Shown here one piece after another: positions 6,910-14,344 of a stretch of DNA of 17,971 nucleotides. Both the position numbers and the translations under genes were made by a program. A model generated the notes under the pieces. It made no database searches. It worked only from the letters and a program-made list of their open reading frames with translations, and had not been told where the DNA came from. Within the stretch, counting starts at the first letter, position 1; the number at the start of each line of letters is the position of its first letter. Location of the stretch: contig CAZOGL010000032.1 in the NCBI GenBank assembly GCA_964579575.1, forward strand, positions 1-17,971, read 5' to 3'. The stretch comes from CAVEFW01 sp964579575 (GTDB lineage Bacteria; Actinomycetota; Coriobacteriia; Coriobacteriales; Eggerthellaceae).

Positions 6910-9105
6910 ATGGCACTCAGTGATGGCGCCGCAACAGCCCAGATGGTTATCGAGCTCAACACGCGCAATGCGGAGCACTATGCTGCGCTTGCGCGAATCG
7001 CCGAAAGGGAGGAATCTCGCCTTTCGAGCCCCCGTACTTTTGAGACCAATGACACCAAATGGACCTATTGTGTCGTCGATGGCGAGGTTGTTCGCATCCA
7101 AGCTGCCGAAACGAACGCAACGACGTTGGAGGTTCCTTCCCAAATCGACGGGATGCCGGTCGTGGGGCTTGCTCCGAATGCGTTGGTGAACTTGGAATCC
7201 GTCGAAGAGCTCCTGATCCCTGATTCGGTGGTCGCTGTCGGCGGTGGCGCGATGCGCGGTTGCAAGAACCTTCGTCGGATCTCTTTCCCAAGATATCTTG
7301 CGGACTTTGACTCCAGCTGGCTTCAGTTTTGCAAGAACGTCGAGGAGATGACGCTCCCCGGGTGTTGGGAAAACATCATGTCCAGCATCTTCGATTTGCC
7401 TCGGTTGAAAAAACTTCATATCGGGGCGAATACGAAGAGGGTCGAGTCGGGCGCTTTCCAAAAAAGCCAATTGGAAGAGATCACCGTTGACGAGGAAAAC
7501 GAGGCAATCAAGACCGATGGCCAAGCTTTGTACTCCAAAGACGGCAAGGAGCTCATCGTTCTCGCGGTACCTTCCAGCAGCTATACCGTGCTCGACGGAT
7601 GTGAACGCATCGCTCGCAAGGCGTTCAGCGCTTTTGAGGATCTTTTCGTAGTTGATCTTCCCGATTCGGTGGTAGAGATTGCGGAGTTTGCCTTTACGCG
7701 CACGAGCGTCGAGAACTTCGTTGCTCCTGCGTGCCTCAAAGCCATTCGTGAGAAGGCGTTTTTTCGCTGCATCGACCTCGAAAACGTGGTCCTCAACGAC
7801 GGTCTCGAAGAAATCGGCAACGAGGCGTTTGCCTCAACGGCCCTGACCGCGTTGGAGCTTCCCCGCACCACCCAAACCATCGGGCGCAAGCTGTGCGACG
7901 ACACGGCGGTGACCTATTCGGGGGAGGGGGCGACCTTTACCATCGCGAAGGATGCGTTGTATCTGTCTCTTGATGAGCAGGGGGCGTTGTATAGCACCCT
8001 TGACGGCGTCAAGACGTTTGTCCAAATCGTCGAACCGAAGGCGGAGAAGCTTATTATCCAAGAGGGGACCAAGGTCATCGGCCTAGGAGCTGGTGTTCGC
8101 AATACCTGTATCGAGGCGATCAAGCTCCCCGAGGGTCTTCAGACAATCAAACGCGAGGCGTTCAAGGGGTGTCGCAACCTCTATTGGGTGGAGATGCCTG
8201 ACTCGGTTACGCGCATAGAGGACGAGGCATTCCTGGATACCGCACTACAACAATTCCATATGCCGGCAAATCTGACCTATTTCGGGATGATGGCCATTGT
8301 CACCTACGGCGCCCACCATGTCGGTCACGCTCCGACTTTGAGGGAGGTCGAGGTCCCCGAGAGCCTGAGCGATCGCTACTTCACGGTTCCAGGCATGTTG
8401 TGCGCCCGTCGCGCCGACGGTACCGCCCGTGTCATCGTCGGTATTGCTGGGACGGAGGAGGTGGTTATCCCTCCCGAGGTAACCTCCATCGATGAGTATG
8501 CGTTCAACAACGCCCGCGGTATTCGCAAGTTGACCTTCAGCGACCGCATCCATAGCATCGGCATGTGCGGATTTGCGCTCAATTGCTACGTCGAGCACAT
8601 CCATGTGGACCTCTCAAAACCAGTGAGCGGCCACGATCACTTCGACTTCTATTTCCCCTTTAGTGATCGCGCCATGCAATCGCTGAGCAACCTGTTCGGT
8701 ATGATGCGCGGTGTTGACCTGCAGAGGATGTTCTCAGCATACGACCAGGTCATCACCAACGGCGCAAGCCTCAACGGCGCTCATGGTGATTCTGGCATGT
8801 CCCTGTACGATCAGGCGCAACGTATCCTTGCACGCATGGCTGAGCCAATCTATATGAGCAAGGTCCATCACAACACGTGCCTGAACTTCTTGCGTGACCG
8901 CATCGAGGACATCAGCGTGGAGATCGCCCGTCGTGACGACCGCCGCTCCTTCGATACGCTCTTGAGCTTCAACTTCCTCAACGAGGACAATCTGTTGCGC
9001 GTCATCGAGCGCGTCAGCACGATTCAGGACGCCGCCATGACCGGCTATCTCTTGGAGGTCAGACGCAAGTTGTTCAAGCAAGACATTATTGATTTCGACC
9101 TGTAG
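6910..9105 (+). CDS. Cytoplasmic BspA-type leucine-rich-repeat protein
   Basis: From ATG 6910 the product has 731 residues. Residues about 70-330 and 375-560 carry BspA/TpLRR-type (LRR_5) units with the recurring pattern of a beta-strand, LPDSV or LPEGL, I..EAF and a following C.NL. Examples are IPDSVVAV (103-110), LPDSVVEIAEFAF (250-262) and LPEGLQTIKREAF (406-418). Most BspA-like LRR proteins are secreted or surface-attached, but no signal peptide or wall anchor is seen here. A non-LRR, largely helical C-terminal region (about 580-731) is not recognised. LRR domains usually bind other proteins. The VWA gene begins 11 bases after the stop, with its ribosome-binding site overlapping this stop, so joint function is likely. 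An in-frame TTG at 6874 lacks a ribosome-binding site; 6910 has only AAAGG ten bases upstream, so the start is provisional. Confidence 0.85.
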   Translation: MALSDGAATAQMVIELNTRNAEHYAALARIAEREESRLSSPRTFETNDTKWTYCVVDGEVVRIQAAETNATTLEVPSQIDGMPVVGLAPNALVNLESVEELLIPDSVVAVGGGAMRGCKNLRRISFPRYLADFDSSWLQFCKNVEEMTLPGCWENIMSSIFDLPRLKKLHIGANTKRVESGAFQKSQLEEITVDEENEAIKTDGQALYSKDGKELIVLAVPSSSYTVLDGCERIARKAFSAFEDLFVVDLPDSVVEIAEFAFTRTSVENFVAPACLKAIREKAFFRCIDLENVVLNDGLEEIGNEAFASTALTALELPRTTQTIGRKLCDDTAVTYSGEGATFTIAKDALYLSLDEQGALYSTLDGVKTFVQIVEPKAEKLIIQEGTKVIGLGAGVRNTCIEAIKLPEGLQTIKREAFKGCRNLYWVEMPDSVTRIEDEAFLDTALQQFHMPANLTYFGMMAIVTYGAHHVGHAPTLREVEVPESLSDRYFTVPGMLCARRADGTARVIVGIAGTEEVVIPPEVTSIDEYAFNNARGIRKLTFSDRIHSIGMCGFALNCYVEHIHVDLSKPVSGHDHFDFYFPFSDRAMQSLSNLFGMMRGVDLQRMFSAYDQVITNGASLNGAHGDSGMSLYDQAQRILARMAEPIYMSKVHHNTCLNFLRDRIEDISVEIARRDDRRSFDTLLSFNFLNEDNLLRVIERVSTIQDAAMTGYLLEVRRKLFKQDIIDFDL

Positions 9106-9116
9106 GAGAGTGACCC

Positions 9117-10892
9117 ATGCCTGTTCCTCAACCTGCGGAAGATACCAAGCTTAAACGAAGACGCCAAGAGTTCGAGCTCGCAAAGGACATGCTCGAGGAG
9201 TGCCGAGTCCAACTCATGCTGAAGTTTCGCTTCCTCGACCTTGCTCTTTGGCGTATGGAGTTCGAGCTCAAAAACGATGCGTTCCGCTATCCCATCGCGA
9301 CGACGGCAAAAAAGGTCTTCATCGACGCGCCTCGCGTCCTCTTCCGCTATCGTGAGTCCTTTGACGAGCTTGTTCGCGACTACCTCCACTGCGTCATGCA
9401 TTGCGTATTTCGCCATCCCTACAACGAGGGCTTCCCCAACAAGGAGGCGTGGTGGCTTGCCGCCGACATCATCGTGGAGAGCGTCATCATCGACATGCTC
9501 GGCGGGCGTTTCCCCAGCGATGATGACGGTGCACGCATCAGTGCGATCAACGAGCTCAAGATGCTCGTGGGCATGTTGGTTCCGTCGAAGCTGTATACGC
9601 TGCTCCGTGATGTCATGACAGCGCCAGATGGAGTTATGGTCCGTGGCGTCGACAGCACGAAGATCGCCTACTGGACAACCCTGTTCGAGCGCGACAGCCA
9701 CGATGCGTGGCCAGCCAATGCGGGTGAGGGTGACGTGCCTGGTGAGGATAACTCCGATGACGATCGCACTTCTGAGACCGGAGACGGAGGTCTTGACGAA
9801 CCTTCCGAGGGTCAAATGGAGGTCGATGGAGAACAACTCGTTTCGGAAGCCTCTGAGGAGCCGCAACAAAGCGAACAGCAATCTCGTGGCGAACAACAGC
9901 AAAGCGAAGACTCCCAACAAAACGAAAGTCCCCAACAACCTGAGGGTTCCCAACAACCCGAAGGCGGTAATGACGAAGAGGACACCACCCCAGGAGAGGG
10001 CGATCCGGATGTCCAAAACGGCCAATCCCAGACGCCGCCCGAGGCGCAAGCCGAGAAGCCTGACGATCGCGACCTCTCCGAGCTTGAGCGAGACGAGAAG
10101 GATTGGGAGGAGATTGCCAAACAGATCGAGATGAACCTCGAGATGTTCTCCAAAGAATGGGGAGAACAGGCGGTCAACCTCGTTGCCAGCCTTGAGGTTG
10201 CGAATCGTAAGAAATACAGCTATGCGGACTTTCTCCGTAGCTTCATGACGATCAACGAGGCCATGAAGCTCGACATGGACGAGTTCGACTACATCTATTA
10301 CACCTACGGCATCGATACCTACGGCAACATGCCCCTCATCGAGCCGTTGGAGTACAAGGATACCCACCAGATTCGCGACTTTGTCCTGGCTATTGACACA
10401 TCCGAGTCGACCAGCGGCGAGCTTGTGAGGCGATTCCTCGAGCACACTTTCGAAATCCTTAAGGAGTCGGAGAACTTTACGCGCGAGGTGAACATCCACA
10501 TCCTCCAGTGCGACAACCACATCCGTTCCGATATCAAGATAACCAATGTCAACCAGGTTCCTAAAATAATGGAGGACTTCCATATCCGTGGATTCGGTGG
10601 AACGGACTTCCGTCCGGTGTTCGACTACGTTGACCACCTTCGCCACAACGGCGAACTTCGAGACATCAAGGGTCTCATCTATTTCACGGATGGCCTTGGC
10701 CGATTCCCTGAAAAGGCCCCTGATTATGAGACGGCATTCGTGTTCTTGAGCGACGGCGAACGTACCTTGCCCTCGGTTCCGCCTTGGGCCATCAAGGTCA
10801 TCATCGACGAGCATGCCATCAACAGGATGAGGACGTCAACAACGATCAAGCGGCGAAAGAAGCGCCTGCTCGACGCTGAGGAAGAAGGATAG
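9117..10892 (+). CDS. DUF2201-like protein: metallopeptidase-like N-terminus plus VWA domain
   Basis: 591 residues in three parts. The N-terminal part (about 15-200) resembles the putative metallopeptidase domain of the DUF2201 (COG3864) family, but its helix reads HCVMHCVFRH (91-100), with Cys where the catalytic Glu of HExxH would be. A low-complexity acidic and Gln-rich linker follows (about 205-320). The C-terminal VWA-like domain (about 420-565) keeps the metal-ion site: DTSES (427-431), GGTDFRP (494-500) and YFTDGLGRFP (522-531). Family members are found beside MoxR ATPases, where the VWA protein is thought to act as adaptor or co-chaperone. Here the MoxR gene is 63 bases downstream and the LRR gene 11 bases upstream. 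GGAGAG overlapping the previous stop serves as ribosome-binding site. The domain call is good; loss of peptidase activity is inferred from one residue. Confidence 0.85.
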   Translation: MPVPQPAEDTKLKRRRQEFELAKDMLEECRVQLMLKFRFLDLALWRMEFELKNDAFRYPIATTAKKVFIDAPRVLFRYRESFDELVRDYLHCVMHCVFRHPYNEGFPNKEAWWLAADIIVESVIIDMLGGRFPSDDDGARISAINELKMLVGMLVPSKLYTLLRDVMTAPDGVMVRGVDSTKIAYWTTLFERDSHDAWPANAGEGDVPGEDNSDDDRTSETGDGGLDEPSEGQMEVDGEQLVSEASEEPQQSEQQSRGEQQQSEDSQQNESPQQPEGSQQPEGGNDEEDTTPGEGDPDVQNGQSQTPPEAQAEKPDDRDLSELERDEKDWEEIAKQIEMNLEMFSKEWGEQAVNLVASLEVANRKKYSYADFLRSFMTINEAMKLDMDEFDYIYYTYGIDTYGNMPLIEPLEYKDTHQIRDFVLAIDTSESTSGELVRRFLEHTFEILKESENFTREVNIHILQCDNHIRSDIKITNVNQVPKIMEDFHIRGFGGTDFRPVFDYVDHLRHNGELRDIKGLIYFTDGLGRFPEKAPDYETAFVFLSDGERTLPSVPPWAIKVIIDEHAINRMRTSTTIKRRKKRLLDAEEEG

Positions 10893-10955
10893 GTTCCGGG
10901 CTCTATTGGCCCAATCGGTCGTTTTGTAAAGACTCACAGAAGGGATAGTGAGAAC

Positions 10956-13322
10956 ATGAACATAGCTTCAGCGAAAGCCCAGATCAAAGATACGGTCGAG
11001 GCGTATCTGATGAAGGACGAGGCGGGAATGTATGTCATCGAACCCGTCCACCAACGTCCGGTGTTCCTCTTGGGTGCTCCTGGCATCGGCAAGACCGCCA
11101 TCATGGAGCAGATTGCCCAAGAGCTCGGCATCGGCTTGGTTTCGTACTCCATGACCCACCACACCCGCCAAAGCGCACTCGGACTTCCCCGCATCGAGCA
11201 CAAGGAGTTCGACGGCATCGAGTATGAGGCCTCCGAATACACCATGAGCGAAATCATCGCCTCAATCTACGACTACATCGAGCGTACCGAGTTGCGTAGC
11301 GGCATCCTGTTCCTCGACGAAATCAACTGCGTCTCCGAGACGTTGTATCCGTCCATGCTCCAATTCCTCCAATTCAAGACCTTCGGCAAGCATCGCGTTC
11401 CCGAGGACTGGGTCGTTGTTTGCGCAGGTAACCCGCCCGAGTACAACCGATCCGTCCACGACTTCGACATCGTCACCCTTGACCGCTTGCGCCAAATCGA
11501 GGTCACCCCTGATTATGGCGCCTGGAAAAACTATGCGACCGCCAAGGGCATCCACCCTGTCGTCACCACGTTCCTCGAGGCACGCCAAGAGTACTTCTAC
11601 AAGGTCGAGAGCCGACCTGGTGGTGGGAAATCCTTCGTCACGGCTCGTGGATGGGATGACCTTGCCAGTATCATCACGGTGTACGAGAAGATGGGAAAGC
11701 CTGTCAACCGCGACCTTATCGTTCAATTTTTGCAAGACGATGACATCGCTGACATGTTCAGCGTCTACTACACGTTGTTCCAAAAGTATCGTTCCGATTA
11801 CCAGGTTACCCAAATTCTCGCCGGCGAGGTCAGCAACAGCATTCGCGACCGCGCGCGGGAAGCTGAGTTCGACGAGCGTGTGGCGTTGGTGGGCCTTCTT
11901 GTCGACTCCATCGGTACCTCTTGCGCCGAGACCCTCGACCAGGAGGGTGTCGTCATCGAGTTGCGTGACCTTTTGCGCCAAGCGAAGCCCGAGCTGCTTT
12001 CCGGCGGAACCATCGAGGATTCCATCCACATGCGTGTTCTCGACCGCGAGCGCACGTTGAACCGTCGTGTCGAGGCGGGTGTTCTCTCCAACAACGCAAT
12101 CCGCAAGGAGCGCCTTGTCATCCGCAAGCTCCGCGACATCATGGCCGAGTGCGCCATCGCTGACACGCCCAAGGGTGACGTTGCCTTCCGCACCGTCCAG
12201 GTGTTCTACCAAAAGGAAGTCGACAAGATCCAAGAGTTGGCAAAGGCCGCAAACAGCCGGCTCGACAACGCCTTTGACTTCATCGACGAGGCCATGAGCA
12301 ACCGCGAGTGTCTCGTCTTTGTCGCCGAACTGACCACGCGTCACGCGACCACCCAATTCATTGCCCGTTATGGCAACGACAAGTATTATGCCCACAACAC
12401 TGAGCTCCAAGTTGATGCTGCCCGTATGGGTCTTGACGAGCGCCTTGCCATGCTCGGCACCATTGACAACCTCCCGATGAGCGAGCGTCGCGATATGACG
12501 CAAAACAGCCTCACGAGCATCCGTAAGGCCGAACGTCCTCGCGACCCCGACGCCGTGGGCGGACCTGGTCCCATGCCCGAGAAGAAGGCCGACGCCGAGG
12601 AGGAACTCGACCCGGAGATGGAACTGGTACGCTACTACAGTGGTAAGCAGTTTGAGTGGGGTTTTGCGGCTATGTCCAAGATGACCTTGGAGGCTGACGA
12701 CTTGAAGGGCAAGACCGTTCTCGACGTGTGTTGCCGTCGAGGCAAGGGCGTGTTCAAGTTTAGCGCTCGTTGCGGGGCCAATGGCCACGTCACCGGAGTG
12801 GATTGGACGCCCTCCTACATAGAGGACGCCAAGAATGCCATGGATAGGGCATGGCGCCAAAACGGTTTGAAATCCAACAATATGGACTTTCGTCTTGCCT
12901 TCCCCGAGGATCTCATTGGCGCCGGGTTCGGTGACGAGACCTTTGATGTTGTCTATATCAACAACGTCATGACGTTGCTGTACGACCAAGAGAAGGCGCT
13001 TCAAGAGTTTGCCCGCGTCCTGAAGCCGGGCGGCCTCCTTATCATGGAGACGGTATTCGCGGACTTCCCTCGTGACGAGGCCATCGTCGAGGCCGCTCGT
13101 CATATCGGCAACTCCATTCAAGCCGCCCGCACCAAGGAGGAGAACTACTACTGGCTTGAGCAGGCTGGATTCGGTGAGCCCGAGATCCGTAACTCTTACA
13201 AAGTTCGTGCCGACCGTGGATTTACCCGTTCTGGCACCTACGAGACGATTCCGGGTGAGGCACGCAAGATCAACTACAAGGCGGTAGCCATCTACGCGCG
13301 CAAACTTCCCAAGTCCGAGTAG
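10956..13322 (+). CDS. MoxR-type AAA+ ATPase fused to a SAM-dependent methyltransferase
   Basis: 788 residues. The N-terminal AAA+ module has Walker A GAPGIGKT (40-47), Walker B ILFLDEIN (117-124), sensor 1 in VVVCAGNP (153-160), and DRLR (176-179) as a likely arginine-finger region; this is the MoxR layout. Residues about 240-525 are helical and unassigned. After a Pro/Glu-rich linker (about 525-555) comes a class I methyltransferase domain: motif I VLDVCCRRGKG (588-598), the acidic strand VTGVDWT (612-618), FDVVYINNVM (663-672), and VLKPGGLLIMETVF (688-701). Its motif I and the HVTGVD strand recall ArsM/UbiE-like methyltransferases, but the substrate cannot be deduced. MoxR ATPases normally pair with VWA proteins; the adjacent gene supplies one. 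The frame is open through the junction, so this is a real fusion unless the sequence contains an error. GAAGGGA precedes the ATG. A large terminator follows 18 bases after the stop. Confidence 0.9.
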   Translation: MNIASAKAQIKDTVEAYLMKDEAGMYVIEPVHQRPVFLLGAPGIGKTAIMEQIAQELGIGLVSYSMTHHTRQSALGLPRIEHKEFDGIEYEASEYTMSEIIASIYDYIERTELRSGILFLDEINCVSETLYPSMLQFLQFKTFGKHRVPEDWVVVCAGNPPEYNRSVHDFDIVTLDRLRQIEVTPDYGAWKNYATAKGIHPVVTTFLEARQEYFYKVESRPGGGKSFVTARGWDDLASIITVYEKMGKPVNRDLIVQFLQDDDIADMFSVYYTLFQKYRSDYQVTQILAGEVSNSIRDRAREAEFDERVALVGLLVDSIGTSCAETLDQEGVVIELRDLLRQAKPELLSGGTIEDSIHMRVLDRERTLNRRVEAGVLSNNAIRKERLVIRKLRDIMAECAIADTPKGDVAFRTVQVFYQKEVDKIQELAKAANSRLDNAFDFIDEAMSNRECLVFVAELTTRHATTQFIARYGNDKYYAHNTELQVDAARMGLDERLAMLGTIDNLPMSERRDMTQNSLTSIRKAERPRDPDAVGGPGPMPEKKADAEEELDPEMELVRYYSGKQFEWGFAAMSKMTLEADDLKGKTVLDVCCRRGKGVFKFSARCGANGHVTGVDWTPSYIEDAKNAMDRAWRQNGLKSNNMDFRLAFPEDLIGAGFGDETFDVVYINNVMTLLYDQEKALQEFARVLKPGGLLIMETVFADFPRDEAIVEAARHIGNSIQAARTKEENYYWLEQAGFGEPEIRNSYKVRADRGFTRSGTYETIPGEARKINYKAVAIYARKLPKSE

Positions 13323-13340
13323 GTATCGTCGAAAGACAAA

Positions 13341-13435
13341 GGGAGCCACCTGACCTAAACGGTGCCTCGGAGTTTGAACTTAAAAGAAAGTTCGAGCTTG
13401 AGTGCACGGTTCGTGCAGGTGGCTCCCGTTTTTTT
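13341..13435 (+). terminator. Large compound hairpin terminator of the MoxR block
   Basis: GGGAGCCACCTG (13341-13352) pairs perfectly with CAGGTGGCTCCC (13416-13427), followed by GTTTTTTT. The 63-base interior forms a second helix: AGTTTGAACTT pairs with AAGTTCGAGCT, with two G-U pairs. The opposite strand also has a T-rich run after the stem, so it may stop transcripts from both directions. Its length (87 bases stem to stem) is unusual for a plain terminator. Confidence 0.75.
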
Positions 13436-13448
13436 GGCTGTTCAGTAG

Positions 13449-13531
13449 GCGGGAAACCTGAAGCGGGAACTTGAGGTTGGAACCTGACGCTGGTCGGGTT
13501 TTTGCTCCGCCCAATAGCCGGAGAACCTGAG
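13449..13531 (+). repeat. Degenerate 13-14-bp repeats in the convergent intergenic region
   Basis: GCGGGAAACCTGAA (13449), GCGGGAACTTGAG (13463), GTTGGAACCTGAC (13476) and, after a gap, CCGGAGAACCTGAG (13518) are related units around GGGAACCTGA. No gene is seen here. Confidence 0.65.
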
Positions 13532-13559
13532 GCGGGGCAGGGTTGCTTGCCCCGCTTTT
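13532..13559 (+). terminator. Second hairpin with short U-tract
   Basis: GCGGGGCA (13532-13539) pairs with TGCCCCGC (13548-13555), an 8-bp stem with an eight-base loop and four Ts after it on the plus strand. It would back up the terminator at 13341-13435. On the minus strand no U-tract follows, so it is a poor terminator for the converging gene. Confidence 0.55.
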
Positions 13560-13589
13560 CGCTCTAGCCAAGCAAGAGGTCTTTCCGTT

Positions 13590-13973
13590 CTAGCCAAACA
13601 GGAAACGGCGCAGCGCAATAAGCACGCTAAGTACTATCAGAACTCCGAGAATGGCATTACGCTTTTCTGTCGCGGTGAGCCTTTTGGGTTCTTCCTCCTC
13701 CTTTTCCTTTGCGGAGGCGTCAGAGCTTGGGGCAACCTCCTCCTTGGAAGTCTCTTCCTCCTTGTCATCATCGGGGGTCGCCTCGCCGATGAGGACGTCG
13801 ACGTCGAACATGTCGAGTTCGCGCTCGAGATAGTCTGCCTGCTCCTCGGTGATTCGAACGTTGTTGCTTGTTGCCCAAGCGATCACTTGCTCCTCGGACA
13901 TACCCCGTTTGACCATGGAACAAAGGTCTTCAAAGGTGGGTTCTTCTTCGATTGTATTGCTTTGCTCGACCAT
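13590..13973 (-). CDS. Small acidic protein with C-terminal membrane anchor
   Basis: Not recognised. 127 residues starting at the ATG at 13973, chosen because AAGGAG lies eight bases upstream and the open frame beyond it runs into the N-gap. The N-terminal half (1-60) is helical, with GMSEEQVIAWA (24-34) and ITEEQADYL (41-49). Residues 64-98 are a highly acidic Glu/Lys-rich linker. Residues 106-121 (NAILGVLIVLSVLIAL) form one transmembrane helix followed by Arg-Arg, so it is probably a tail-anchored or C-in single-pass protein. The gene converges on the MoxR block. A similar short helix motif occurs in the small proteins at 16930-17271 and 17748-17971. Confidence 0.7.
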   Translation of the reverse strand: MVEQSNTIEEEPTFEDLCSMVKRGMSEEQVIAWATSNNVRITEEQADYLERELDMFDVDVLIGEATPDDDKEEETSKEEVAPSSDASAKEKEEEEPKRLTATEKRNAILGVLIVLSVLIALRRFLFG

Positions 13974-14051
13974 GGAGGATTCTCCTTTTGGCGTTGGGGG
14001 TGTTTTGACTAGCACAGTGTAACGCACGAAAGGGAGTTGACTCCTCTTCGG

Positions 14052-14151
14052 NNNNNNNNNNNNNNNNNNNNNNNNNNNNNNNNNNNNNNNNNNNNNNNNN
14101 NNNNNNNNNNNNNNNNNNNNNNNNNNNNNNNNNNNNNNNNNNNNNNNNNNN
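14052..14151. other. Assembly gap (100 N)
   Basis: Exactly 100 ambiguous bases, the conventional filler for a scaffold join of unknown length. Anything upstream of the small minus-strand gene or of the SpoVA-like gene's promoter may be missing, and the two sides need not be 100 bp apart in the genome. A TTGACT at 14037-14042 runs into the gap and could be a -35 whose -10 is lost. Confidence 0.97.
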
Positions 14152-14188
14152 TGCGCGCGTGGTTTTGTGCAGATTTCTTGGAGATGCA

Positions 14189-14197
14189 TGTTATAAT
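14189..14197 (+). promoter_or_regulatory. Extended -10 promoter for the SpoVA-like gene
   Basis: TGTTATAAT (14189-14197) is an extended -10 element (TGN plus a perfect TATAAT). No good -35 is seen at 16-18 bases, which extended -10 promoters tolerate. It would give a 5' leader of about 140 nt. Confidence 0.55.
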
Positions 14198-14210
14198 GGC
14201 CCATCAACGT

Positions 14211-14291
14211 AGCCGCGTGACTGCGGCTCGAAGCGGAAAAAAGACGTCACACGTCTTAAGGTTGGGCTTTCGTGAGAGGGACGAAAAGCCC
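14211..14291 (+). promoter_or_regulatory. Three-hairpin structured leader
   Basis: Three consecutive hairpins lie in the untranslated leader: AGCCGC/GCGGCT (14211-14228), AAGACGT/ACGTCTT (14241-14257) and GGGCTTTCGT/ACGAAAAGCCC (14264-14291, one bulge). None is followed by a U-tract, so this is not a simple terminator or attenuator. It matches no riboswitch that I recognise. Confidence 0.45.
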
Positions 14292-14299
14292 CTGTGCGC

Positions 14300-14317
14300 G
14301 ACGCGAAAGACGCGAAG
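14300..14317 (+). repeat. 9-bp tandem duplication near the ribosome-binding site
   Basis: GACGCGAAA (14300-14308) is followed directly by GACGCGAAG (14309-14317), just before the GGGGAGG ribosome-binding site. Confidence 0.8.
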
Positions 14318-14344
14318 CGAAAAGAAGGGGAGGATGCAACACTC

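Noticed and set aside
9045..10814. Minus-strand open frame of 589 codons
   Set aside because: It is a shadow of the VWA gene with no domain, and the plus strand has intact VWA metal-site motifs.
11262..13349. Long open frame of 695 codons on the minus strand
   Set aside because: It lies antisense to the MoxR-methyltransferase gene, whose frame carries clear family motifs. The reverse frame has no recognisable domain and arises from GC-biased codon usage.
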